Source of the DNA: WHSM01 sp050701635
GTDB taxonomy: Bacteria; Actinomycetota; Actinomycetes; Mycobacteriales; Micromonosporaceae
Assembly: GCA_050701635.1 (NCBI GenBank)
Contig: JBOGDF010000048.1
Coordinates: forward strand, 1 to 21,228
DNA length: 21,228 bases
Reading direction: 5' to 3'
The position numbers and the translations under genes were made by a program. Position 1 is the stretch's first letter. Each line of letters opens with the position of its first letter. Of this stretch, positions 14,805-21,228 are shown one piece after another. The notes beneath the pieces were generated by a model. It ran no database searches and had not been told where the DNA came from. It worked only from the letters and a program-made list of their open reading frames with translations.

Positions 14805-15638
14805 ATGCTCGACAAAGAGCGCTACCTGTTCGACCTCAATGGCTACATCGTGCTGCGTTCCGTCCTGAGCGCCGCGGAGTTGGACGCGCTGCGGGCCGAA
14901 GTGCGCGATGCCGGAGTAGAGGCAGCGCTGAATAGGCAGAAGTACCTGCACGTCGGTTTTCCTCGTGACTACTATGACGACGGTGAATGGACTGGAGAGG
15001 GTGGATACCGGTACTCGTCCGACTCGTTCATCCTCGACTGGGGACCGTCGACCAGGTCGCTCGTGGCGCACCCACGCCTGCTGAGCTACTTGTGCGCGCT
15101 GGTCGGATCCGATTTCAGGCTCGACCACGCGTATGGGGTCTTCTCCCGCCGCCGCACTCTGTCCCATGCCCTCCACAACGGCGCAACCCCGTTTGACCCG
15201 ACGCAAATGTACCTATACCGAGAGGGCAGAATGCACAACTCAATGGTGGTAGTGCAGTACGCCCTCACCGAGGTAGGTCCGGAGGACGGCGGATTCTGTT
15301 GCATTCCCGGTAGCCACAAGTCAAATTTCCCATTGCCTGCCGACATGCCACCGCTGGACGAGCTGGACGACGAATGGAGCGTCCACGTCCGCCGAGTGCC
15401 GATGAAGCAGGGAGACGTGCTCATATTCACCGAAGCGGTCACCCACGGGGCCCTTGGGTGGCGTGGCAGCGGTGACCGGATGGCGTTGTTGTTCAAATAC
15501 TGCCAAGGCGCCCTCCAGTGGGAGAAGGACTCGCCGTTCGTGTCCGACGGGCACAGCTGGACCCCCCTCGAACGTCGTGTTATGAGCGGACCGTACGCCG
15601 GTGGCCGGGCGCCTGTGGTCTCAGCGGACGGGGCATAA
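14805..15638 (+). CDS. PhyH-family oxygenase-like protein (third of three), non-canonical metal motif
   Basis: A 277-residue protein with GGTGGA six bases before the ATG. It has the PhyH signature DGGFCCIPGSHKSNFPLP (161-178), distal His214 (AVTHGALGW) and Arg225 (GDRMALLFKY). At the position of the HxD motif it reads HALHNGATPF (His121-Phe130), with Gly126 where Asp is expected. Related uncharacterised PhyH-like proteins, as I recall them, have LHGG there, so this may be a distinct subfamily rather than a dead enzyme. It heads the right-hand four-gene run; the fused oxidoreductase starts four bases after its stop. Substrate and even oxygenase activity are uncertain. Confidence 0.88.
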   Translation: MLDKERYLFDLNGYIVLRSVLSAAELDALRAEVRDAGVEAALNRQKYLHVGFPRDYYDDGEWTGEGGYRYSSDSFILDWGPSTRSLVAHPRLLSYLCALVGSDFRLDHAYGVFSRRRTLSHALHNGATPFDPTQMYLYREGRMHNSMVVVQYALTEVGPEDGGFCCIPGSHKSNFPLPADMPPLDELDDEWSVHVRRVPMKQGDVLIFTEAVTHGALGWRGSGDRMALLFKYCQGALQWEKDSPFVSDGHSWTPLERRVMSGPYAGGRAPVVSADGA

Positions 15639-15642
15639 CGGG

Positions 15643-17682
15643 ATGGTGCGCAGAGGAAGAGTAATTTCGTGGCCCAGCCCAGGCACTACCGAAATCGTTG
15701 AAACTACGGCGGAGTCGGTGGAGCCCGGCCAGGCGGTTGTGGAGGTGTGGCTAAGCATGTCGAACCCGGGCACGGAACGCGCCCGGTATTTACAACTGCC
15801 CAACGCCTCCATCGGATTTCCGCATGTGCCGGGATCGGGGGCCGTCGGGTGCGTCGTCGATGCCGGCACCGGATTGCGCGCCGGTGAGCTTGTGGCGGTC
15901 CGCGCGGGGACCCACGCGAGCCTGATGGTGGTTCCGGTTGAGCGGCTGCATGCAGTACCTGAAGGCGCCCACTACGTGGACGCCGCGCTGTGGCAGATGG
16001 GCCTCATCGCAATGCACGGGCTCGGCATGGGCCAGTACGTGGCGGGCGAGCCGGTGGCCATAGTGGGTACCGGCCTCGTCGGAGCGATGGCGCGCCGCGT
16101 CGCCATCGCCCGCGGCGCCACAGAGTGCACCGCCGTCGCCATGTCGACAGCGAAGCAGTGGAGCGTCGCGCACGAGCCCGCCACCAGGTTCGTCACGGCT
16201 GACGCGGCCGGCGCCGCGCATGGCCAACATCCGCTGGTCATAGACGCGACCGGAACGGCGGCTGGCCTGGCGACTGCAATGGCCGCGGTTGCGGACGGTG
16301 GCCGGGTGGTGTTGCTCGGATCACCACGAATTCCCACGGCACCCGTTCCGGTACGTGACCTCCACGAGCGTGGCCTGCGTCTGGTAGGGGCTCACATCGA
16401 TACCCTCCGGGACGCAGGTGCCGTTAAAGGCGAAGACCTGCTCGCCAAGTACACGGACGAGTACTTCTCCTTGATCGGCACTGGCAGGCTCTCAGCCGCC
16501 GACCTCGTGACGGTGTTCACGCCGGGCCAAGCCGAGTTGCTCTACCGCCAGCTCATCGATGATCGGTCCCTCGTCTGTGCCGCCGTGACATGGCGCCGCG
16601 CATCGCTCGGTCGATTCGCGCCGACGCGCGGTGGCCACATGGTTGTCCGCGAGCCGGAGCCCCCGATGCGGTTCGCGCTGGTGGGGTGCGGAGACATCGG
16701 CTTTCAGAACGCGGAGGCGCTTGGCCGGTCGACCCGAGCCACGCTCGTCTCATGCTTCGACACCGACCCGACGCTGTCCGCTGCTTTGGCCGACCACACG
16801 AGAGCGCACCGCGGCGCCGGCCTCGCCGACCTTCTCAGCGATCCGGGCGTCGACGCCGTGCTTGTCGCCACTCCCCACGACACCCACGAGCGGATCGCCC
16901 TTGCCACCCTGGATGCCGGCAAACACCTGCTGCTGCAGAAGCCCTTAGCCGCAGACCTCGCCGCCGCCAAAAGGATCACGAGGGCCGCCGGCCGGGCATC
17001 GTCCACAACGAGCGTGCTCTTTCCAGGTCGGTACGAGGCGGCGTACAGAAACGCGCGCCGCGCGCACGATCAACGGCTGATTGGTGAGCCCTCGGGCCTC
17101 ATCGCGACGTACCTGGTGGACAAGCCGCCGTCGTACTACCGCGGGGGTTACAGCATGCGGTCGGCATCCACATGGCGCTTATCGAAGGCCCGATCCGGTG
17201 GCGGGATCCTCATCATGAACCTGTTGCATCACCTCGACGCCGCGCAGTCACTGTTGAGGGCGGACGCCGAGTGGGTGTTCGCGCAGACTGCCGCCTCGCC
17301 GCATTCAGCGGAGATCGAAGACTTCGCCTCGGTGATGGTCAAATTCGGTAAGACGGTCGCGACGTTTGTGGGTGCGGCCAGCGTTCCGGGATCGCCGGGC
17401 GAGCAGTTCCGCTTCTGGGGCACGGCCGGCCACTGCGTTGTGTACCCACGGTGGCGGTTCGCCTCGGCTGCCCGCCGGGACATCGATGTGTGCGGGAGGC
17501 CGGAGCCCGATGATCCGCAAGCTGCGGCCATCGACAGTTTCGTCGATGCGGCGCGGGCCGGACGCGATCCCGACGTGACAGTCCAGGACGCACTGGGCGT
17601 GCAGGCGATCGTGGCTGCCGCCTACGAGTCAGCCCGCACGGGGCTGCCCGTCCGCCCGGTGACGCTGTTGGAGGAGGTCTGA
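15643..17682 (+). CDS. Bi-domain oxidoreductase: MDR (zinc-alcohol-dehydrogenase-like) fused to Gfo/Idh/MocA
   Basis: A 679-residue fusion. Residues 1 to about 325 form a medium-chain dehydrogenase: GroES-like part with SNPGTERARYL and HVPGSGAVGCVVDAG, then the Rossmann motif VAIVGTGLVGAM near residue 145. The catalytic Cys of true zinc alcohol dehydrogenases is missing, and SNPGTE stands there as in other bi-domain oxidoreductases. From residue 342 (MRFALVGCGDIGFQN) a full Gfo/Idh/MocA domain follows, with QKPLA at 432-436 in place of EKP (Lys433 kept) and GGGILIMNLLHHLDAAQ near 520. Such fusions occur in polysaccharide gene clusters and probably oxidise or reduce sugars with NAD(P). Three TTA codons occur (15790, 16945, 17179). 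Confidence 0.9.
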   Translation: MVRRGRVISWPSPGTTEIVETTAESVEPGQAVVEVWLSMSNPGTERARYLQLPNASIGFPHVPGSGAVGCVVDAGTGLRAGELVAVRAGTHASLMVVPVERLHAVPEGAHYVDAALWQMGLIAMHGLGMGQYVAGEPVAIVGTGLVGAMARRVAIARGATECTAVAMSTAKQWSVAHEPATRFVTADAAGAAHGQHPLVIDATGTAAGLATAMAAVADGGRVVLLGSPRIPTAPVPVRDLHERGLRLVGAHIDTLRDAGAVKGEDLLAKYTDEYFSLIGTGRLSAADLVTVFTPGQAELLYRQLIDDRSLVCAAVTWRRASLGRFAPTRGGHMVVREPEPPMRFALVGCGDIGFQNAEALGRSTRATLVSCFDTDPTLSAALADHTRAHRGAGLADLLSDPGVDAVLVATPHDTHERIALATLDAGKHLLLQKPLAADLAAAKRITRAAGRASSTTSVLFPGRYEAAYRNARRAHDQRLIGEPSGLIATYLVDKPPSYYRGGYSMRSASTWRLSKARSGGGILIMNLLHHLDAAQSLLRADAEWVFAQTAASPHSAEIEDFASVMVKFGKTVATFVGAASVPGSPGEQFRFWGTAGHCVVYPRWRFASAARRDIDVCGRPEPDDPQAAAIDSFVDAARAGRDPDVTVQDALGVQAIVAAAYESARTGLPVRPVTLLEEV

Positions 17683-18281
17683 TGTCCTGGTTGTGGGCCA
17701 CTGCCGACCGCTCCGGGCTGGTCGTCCCCGCCGGTGCCATCTCAGACGGCTACGTGGCCTTCCTCAACGGTGGTACGGAAGCCGAGTTGTGGGGTCGGAC
17801 TTACCGGGCCGGACCCGATGCCGAGCGGTCCGCGGCTACTGAGTTCCTCGCGACGGCGTACGCGAGCGTCTCTGCCGCCGACCCTGCACCGGGCGCAGCG
17901 GTGGCCGTGCTCGGTGAGGGGCTGCTGGCTCACCTCATCAGAGGCCTGCTTCCGGACCTGTCGCCCGGTGAGCGGGACGTGGTGATCGACACAACCGGGT
18001 CTCCGGACTGCATCAGGCGGGCGGTCGCCACATTGGCCCGGCTCGGTCACCTCGTCCTGGCGGCGCCTCCGCGCACAGCTGACATTGATCTCGCCACGTA
18101 TCAGGATCTGCACGTCCGTGCGCTGACAGTCACCGGTGTCGGCTGGGTGTCGGACCCGTCGGACGCAGTCATGGGCGATGGTGCCGTCAACGCCGCCCTG
18201 GAGCGTCTCGTTCGTGGCAGCCCTGGGCGTCCGGCGCAGGCCGGTGCCTGGTACGCCGTACACGGCGGGGAGCCGGCATGA
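17682..18281 (+). CDS. Small MDR-like Rossmann protein, 199 aa
   Basis: The ATG overlaps the previous stop by one base (TGATG) with GGAGG just upstream, so translation is coupled to the fused oxidoreductase. The segment VAVLGEGLLAHLIRGLLPDL (near residue 90) followed by DVVIDTTGSPDCIRRAVATLARLGHLVLAAPP matches the layout of the nucleotide-binding half of a medium-chain dehydrogenase. However, the glycine motif is degenerate and the GroES-like catalytic half is reduced to about 60 residues. It may be a partner subunit or pseudo-enzyme for the neighbour, or a shrunken paralogue of its N-terminal domain. Function is not known. Confidence 0.75.
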   Translation: MSWLWATADRSGLVVPAGAISDGYVAFLNGGTEAELWGRTYRAGPDAERSAATEFLATAYASVSAADPAPGAAVAVLGEGLLAHLIRGLLPDLSPGERDVVIDTTGSPDCIRRAVATLARLGHLVLAAPPRTADIDLATYQDLHVRALTVTGVGWVSDPSDAVMGDGAVNAALERLVRGSPGRPAQAGAWYAVHGGEPA

Positions 18282-19363
18282 GGCGCGCGACGGTCTTGCA
18301 CTATGTCACGCAGTGGATGTGGCTGAGCGACAGCTTTGTGTTCGGCCCAATCGCGGCGAGCCGGCACCGCACGGTCGTCGTCAGCCGGATGGCGGTCATC
18401 AACGAGCACGTGTATCCACCGCCGCCTGATCTGCTGAGTCTCGGGAGCGACGCTCCCGCAGAGGGGCCTCACACCGCCGCGGTCGTCATCGAACGGCTGG
18501 GCCAGATTCGGCCCGACCTGGTCCACGTCCATCACGGCTACAGCCTCCCCGACGCGGCAGCCGTCGCGGACGCCTTCCATGTGCCGCTCGTGGTGTCCTT
18601 CTGGGGCTACGACGTGACCGCGCTGCCCGGCAAAGATCCGCGACGGCTCTACCCACATCTCGGCGCGCCGGACGTCGTCGTTGTGCCCTCGCGGTTCCTG
18701 GCCGGCAAGGTGCTGTCGCTCGGGGTTGAGCCAGAACGGATCCGGATCGTGCCGGGCTCAGTGGACGGCCGATTTTTTCGGTCAACGCCGTTACCCGCTG
18801 AACCGCGGGTGGCCTTCATTGGCCGGTTCGTGCCGAAGAAGGGCACCGACACGTTGCTTAAGGCCTGGATGCTCGTACGACGGGTCGTCCCGAACGCCGA
18901 ACTGACCCTTCTCGGTTACGGAGACGCGGTGCCCGCTTCTGACCCGGCAATGGGGATCCGCGTCGAGACGCCGGAACCGGTTGACCCACGTTGCCAGGTC
19001 GACGACCTTATCCGCTGGTGTCGGGTATACGTGTCGCCAAGCAAGACTGGTCCCGACGGGGATTCCGAGTCCCAGCACATTGGGAACCTGGAGGCCCAGG
19101 CGGCCGGTCGCGTGGTGCTAACTACGGACCATGGTGCCATCCCGGAGTTTGTCGACGACGGCATCACCGGCGTTGTCGTCGCGCAGGACGATCACGCCGC
19201 GCTTGCCACAGCCTTGATCGATCTCTTGCGTGACTCGCGACGTTGCCGCCGTCTCGCTCGCGAGGCGGCCGCGGCAGCTCAGCAGTTCGACGTCGCGACG
19301 ATCACCGAGGCCCACGACATGCTGTACTCACAGCTTCTCGACGGACTATCCGGGAGGCGCTGA
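18278..19363 (+). CDS. GT4-family glycosyltransferase (GT-B fold)
   Basis: A 361-residue protein starting in an ATGA overlap. The N-domain has the acceptor-side features PDLVHVHHGY and LVVSFWGYDVTAL. The C-domain opens with VAFIGRFVPKKGTDTLLKAW (about residues 179-198) and carries the E-x7-E motif ESQHIGNLE, followed by GRVVLTTDHGAIPEFVDDG. The arrangement resembles colanic-acid/exopolysaccharide-type GT4 enzymes. No membrane segment is visible. It is the last gene of the right-hand run and of the cluster. One TTA codon lies at 18791-18793. Donor and acceptor are unknown. Confidence 0.9.
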   Translation: MRRATVLHYVTQWMWLSDSFVFGPIAASRHRTVVVSRMAVINEHVYPPPPDLLSLGSDAPAEGPHTAAVVIERLGQIRPDLVHVHHGYSLPDAAAVADAFHVPLVVSFWGYDVTALPGKDPRRLYPHLGAPDVVVVPSRFLAGKVLSLGVEPERIRIVPGSVDGRFFRSTPLPAEPRVAFIGRFVPKKGTDTLLKAWMLVRRVVPNAELTLLGYGDAVPASDPAMGIRVETPEPVDPRCQVDDLIRWCRVYVSPSKTGPDGDSESQHIGNLEAQAAGRVVLTTDHGAIPEFVDDGITGVVVAQDDHAALATALIDLLRDSRRCRRLAREAAAAAQQFDVATITEAHDMLYSQLLDGLSGRR

Positions 19364-19426
19364 TGCCTGGGCGCCCTTGGGCAGGCCAGACGTGTATCTG
19401 ATCAGCGCTCTACGGGCACGGAACCG

Positions 19427-19450
19427 CGCTGGTCGCGGGTCCGGCCAGCG
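19427..19450 (+). terminator. Hairpin after the last cluster gene, candidate terminator
   Basis: CGCTGGTCG (19427-19435) pairs with CGGCCAGCG (19442-19450) over nine positions with one G-U pair and a 6-base loop. It lies about 63 bases after the GT4 stop and just before the methyltransferase gene, where the cluster transcript would be expected to end. Confidence 0.35.
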
Positions 19451-19479
19451 CTTCGTCTGCCGGTCCCGGCCCCGTGTCT

Positions 19480-19485
19480 TATCCT
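19480..19485 (+). promoter_or_regulatory. Candidate -10 box for a leaderless methyltransferase transcript
   Basis: TATCCT fits the actinobacterial -10 consensus TANNNT and ends six bases before the in-frame GTG at 19492, the spacing of a leaderless message. No clear -35 box is seen. It sits directly after the candidate terminator at 19427-19450, consistent with a new transcription unit beginning here. Confidence 0.33.
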
Positions 19486-19491
19486 TCGACG

Positions 19492-20775
19492 GTGCACGCC
19501 GATACGCCTGAGCCCGCTAAGAACGTCCGACGCGACGCCCGTTCGCGAGGCGACCGTAGCGGCACTCGGCGATCGGACAACCGATCGACGGCAGGTCGGA
19601 AGCCATCCGGCGGCCAGGTGCGCTCGAGGAAAGCAAGACGGCCGGTACCGCCCGCCCCGGGCCTGGATGGCGGCCGCACCGGACAGCCAGAAGCAGGCTC
19701 AGAGGAGACCGTCCGTCCGGGTACGACTCGGATGTTCGCCAGCGTCGTGCCCGGCATGGCGGCATTGGTCACCCGGCAACTCGACCAGCTTCCTGGGATC
19801 CTCGTCACCGACGCAGGTTTCGACGGCCGCTCGGACCTGGTGCTCTTCGACGTTGATCGAGGTCACCGCAAGGTGCTCTGGTCGCTGCGCACCATCGAAG
19901 ACCTGTTCGTGGAGGTCGGCCGGACCATGCGGTCAAGCGGTGACAGACCGCACTGGATCGCCGGACGAGTTTGGCGCCCGCAACGCGTCGAAAAGGCTCT
20001 GTCGGTGTGGTCCTCCGAGGTCCGCCCCCTCGCTGGAACGATGACGTACCGCGTCATCGCCCGCGTGCTACAGGAGCGGTCCTTCCTCCGGACGGAGCTA
20101 CGCAAGGCGTTCACCCAGGCGATCTCCACCGACAAGCCGAAGTGGCGATTGTCCGACCCCGCGCAGGTCGAAGTCTGGGTCAGCGAATACCAGGCCGGCC
20201 GGATCATCGGTGGACTTCGGCTGTCCGACGCCTCGATGCGGCAGCACCGAGGGCGTGAGGTGGAGCGCGCCGGTGCGTTGCGGCCCACAGTCGCGGCGAT
20301 GATGGTGACCCTCGCCGGCCAGCCGGACGGCGCCCTGCTCGACCCGTGCTGCGGCTCCGGCACGATCCTTGGCGAGGCCCTCGCACTCGGGTGGCGAAAC
20401 GTCCGGGGAGGCGACATCGACCCCGAAGCGGTGGAGATCGCGAGACGGAACGTTCCCGGTGCCCGAGTAGATCAGTGGGACGCGCGGCAGCTCAACCTGC
20501 CCGACTCCTCAGTTGGTGCTGTCGTCGCCAACCTCCCGTTTGGCCAGCAGTTCGAGGTCCAAGGGTCGATGTCGAAGTGGCTGACCGACGCGCTTGCCGA
20601 GATGGCGCGGGTCACCCGGCCGGGTGGACGCCTGGTCCTGCTCGCGCCGAAAATTCCCAGCAGTGCCTTCCCCACAAGCGTCAGGCTCCGCAGCAAGGAT
20701 TCCCTCCGGCTGCTCGGGACGCGGACGGCACTGTGGGTGCTCGATCGCACTGGGGACATGGATAACGACCGGTGA
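19492..20775 (+). CDS. THUMP-domain RNA methyltransferase (Trm11/TrmN/RlmL-like, guanine-N2)
   Basis: About 427 residues from GTG 19492; GTG 19474 and ATG 19732 are alternatives and no start has a good ribosome site. The first ~80 residues are Arg/Ser/Pro-rich and look disordered. MFASVVPGMAALVTRQL then begins a ferredoxin-like/THUMP region. From about residue 260 the Rossmann methyltransferase domain shows LRPTVAAMMVTLAG, the SAM motif LLDPCCGSGTILGEAL and the catalytic NLPFGQQ (N-x-P-F) motif, then RVTRPGGRLVLLAP. This order is that of PF01170-type tRNA/rRNA guanine-N2 methyltransferases. It is most likely a housekeeping RNA-modification gene bordering the cluster. The exact RNA target cannot be assigned. 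Confidence 0.85.
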   Translation: MHADTPEPAKNVRRDARSRGDRSGTRRSDNRSTAGRKPSGGQVRSRKARRPVPPAPGLDGGRTGQPEAGSEETVRPGTTRMFASVVPGMAALVTRQLDQLPGILVTDAGFDGRSDLVLFDVDRGHRKVLWSLRTIEDLFVEVGRTMRSSGDRPHWIAGRVWRPQRVEKALSVWSSEVRPLAGTMTYRVIARVLQERSFLRTELRKAFTQAISTDKPKWRLSDPAQVEVWVSEYQAGRIIGGLRLSDASMRQHRGREVERAGALRPTVAAMMVTLAGQPDGALLDPCCGSGTILGEALALGWRNVRGGDIDPEAVEIARRNVPGARVDQWDARQLNLPDSSVGAVVANLPFGQQFEVQGSMSKWLTDALAEMARVTRPGGRLVLLAPKIPSSAFPTSVRLRSKDSLRLLGTRTALWVLDRTGDMDNDR

Positions 20776-21076
20776 TCTCACGGTGGCCTCACATGCGGCC
20801 CGCTTGGCGGCTGGTTCTCCGCGCAACCCGCGCGGAGTCGTGGTTGGGGTGGCGCTGACCAGCCGGCTCGCGTTCCTGCAAGCCGCGACCTGACGGGATG
20901 GACCTGGGCAATCTGTCCTTCCTTCGTGGCGTGTGGGCGCTATGTAGCTGGCTGTGCTCAGTCCGACGGAGGATTTCTCCGACAAAGGGCTTCCTACGGT
21001 GCGCGTTCATGGTGTAGCAATGAGTGGTCTGCCTCTGGTCGCGGTGTTGATCAGCTGAGGGCGGCGGGGACTTCCC
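20776..21076. other. 301-base gap between methyltransferase and lipoprotein genes
   Basis: Contains a strong hairpin (20817-20837) and a smaller one, CGGAG-GATTT-CTCCG (20967-20981). A short frame ending at 20893 reads RGVVVGVALTSRLAFLQAAT but has no ribosome site or recognisable family. Nothing else is seen. Confidence 0.45.
20817..20837 (+). terminator. GC-rich hairpin terminator after the methyltransferase gene
   Basis: A perfect 8-base stem CTCCGCGC (20817-20824) / GCGCGGAG (20830-20837) with a 5-base loop, 41 bases after the stop at 20775. No U-tract follows. Confidence 0.5.
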
Positions 21077-21228
21077 ATGGTGGGCTTGCGATGTGTTCGA
21101 ATGGGGTGTCCGGCCACGGGGTTGTTGGTGACCGGTTTGGTGCTCGCCGTGCTCGTATCCGCTTGCAGCCCTGGTGGCGAGGCCCGTCCCCGACCGACTG
21201 CGACACCTTCCCCATCGACCGCCTCGAG
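21077..21228 (+). CDS. Putative lipoprotein, N-terminal part (3' truncated)
   Basis: The frame from ATG 21077 runs off the window edge after 50 codons. GGGGA at 21066-21070 lies six bases upstream. The N-terminus MVGLRCVRMGCPATG carries two arginines, followed by a hydrophobic core (LLVTGLVLAVLV) and the lipobox VSAC, then a Ser/Pro/Thr-rich linker (PRPTATPSPSTAS). This is the classic layout of an actinobacterial lipoprotein signal peptide, so the product should be exported, lipidated at that Cys and anchored outside the membrane. ATG 21101 is an alternative start but would lose the arginines. The mature domain lies outside the window, so its function cannot be told. Confidence 0.6.
   Translation, partial: MVGLRCVRMGCPATGLLVTGLVLAVLVSACSPGGEARPRPTATPSPSTAS

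Noticed and set aside
1..21228. tRNA, rRNA, CRISPR array, insertion sequence or transposase
   Set aside because: By eye, no cloverleaf-like T-loop sequence, regular repeat-spacer pattern, transposase motif or flanking inverted repeats were found on either strand.

Overview
The window is high-GC DNA with GTG and TTG starts, many ATGA/GTGA stop-start overlaps, GGAGG-type ribosome sites and a few rare TTA leucine codons. This points to an actinomycete chromosome (Streptomyces or a related filamentous genus); the exact genus cannot be read from the sequence. Everything below rests on motif recognition by eye; no database search was possible.

Layout. (1) 1-1360: the 3' end of an amino-acid permease followed one base later by a GNAT acetyltransferase, closed by a hairpin at 1394-1423. 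(2) 1497-2461: three small unrecognised genes; the second and third encode membrane or exported proteins, one with a CxxCxxxCxxC cluster. (3) 2462-2910: a 449-base stretch with no convincing gene, which looks like the left border of the next block. (4) 2911-19363: a compact 15-gene cluster for building and tailoring a saccharide. It contains two GT2 and three GT4-type glycosyltransferases, three PhyH-type Fe(II)/2-oxoglutarate oxygenases, a PIG-L deacetylase, a luciferase-like flavin/F420 oxidoreductase, a radical SAM enzyme with extra C-terminal cysteines, a NodU/TobZ-type O-carbamoyltransferase, an endonuclease/exonuclease/phosphatase-fold hydrolase, a fused zinc-alcohol-dehydrogenase-like + Gfo/Idh/MocA oxidoreductase, and a small protein resembling half of a medium-chain dehydrogenase. 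(5) 19492-20775: a THUMP/Trm11-type RNA methyltransferase, probably housekeeping and outside the cluster. (6) 20776-21228: a gap with a strong hairpin, then the start of a lipoprotein gene cut by the window edge.

How the cluster may work (inference). A GT4 enzyme and a PIG-L deacetylase in overlapping genes recall the GlcNAc transfer/deacetylation pairs of mycothiol (MshA/MshB) and 2-deoxystreptamine aminoglycosides (BtrM/BtrD type). A TobZ-like carbamoyltransferase, a radical SAM enzyme and PhyH-type oxygenases are tailoring classes known from tobramycin, neomycin/hygromycin and everninomicin/hygromycin pathways. However, no DOI synthase, sugar aminotransferase, NDP-sugar gene set, PKS or NRPS is present, nor any transporter, regulator or obvious resistance gene. 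The most economical reading is a carbamoylated, oxidatively tailored amino-oligosaccharide or pseudo-oligosaccharide assembled from primary-metabolic sugar donors and perhaps an inositol- or phosphate-bearing acceptor. I do not recognise the gene combination as a known pathway, and it is the main item of interest here.

Transcription units suggested by spacing: 2911-3708 (+) converging on 3726-4505 (-); 4575-9216 (+, five tightly coupled genes), possibly continuing through 9485-13195; a bidirectional-looking terminator at 13200-13236; a lone minus-strand GT4 gene at 13270-14721; and 14805-19363 (+, four genes).
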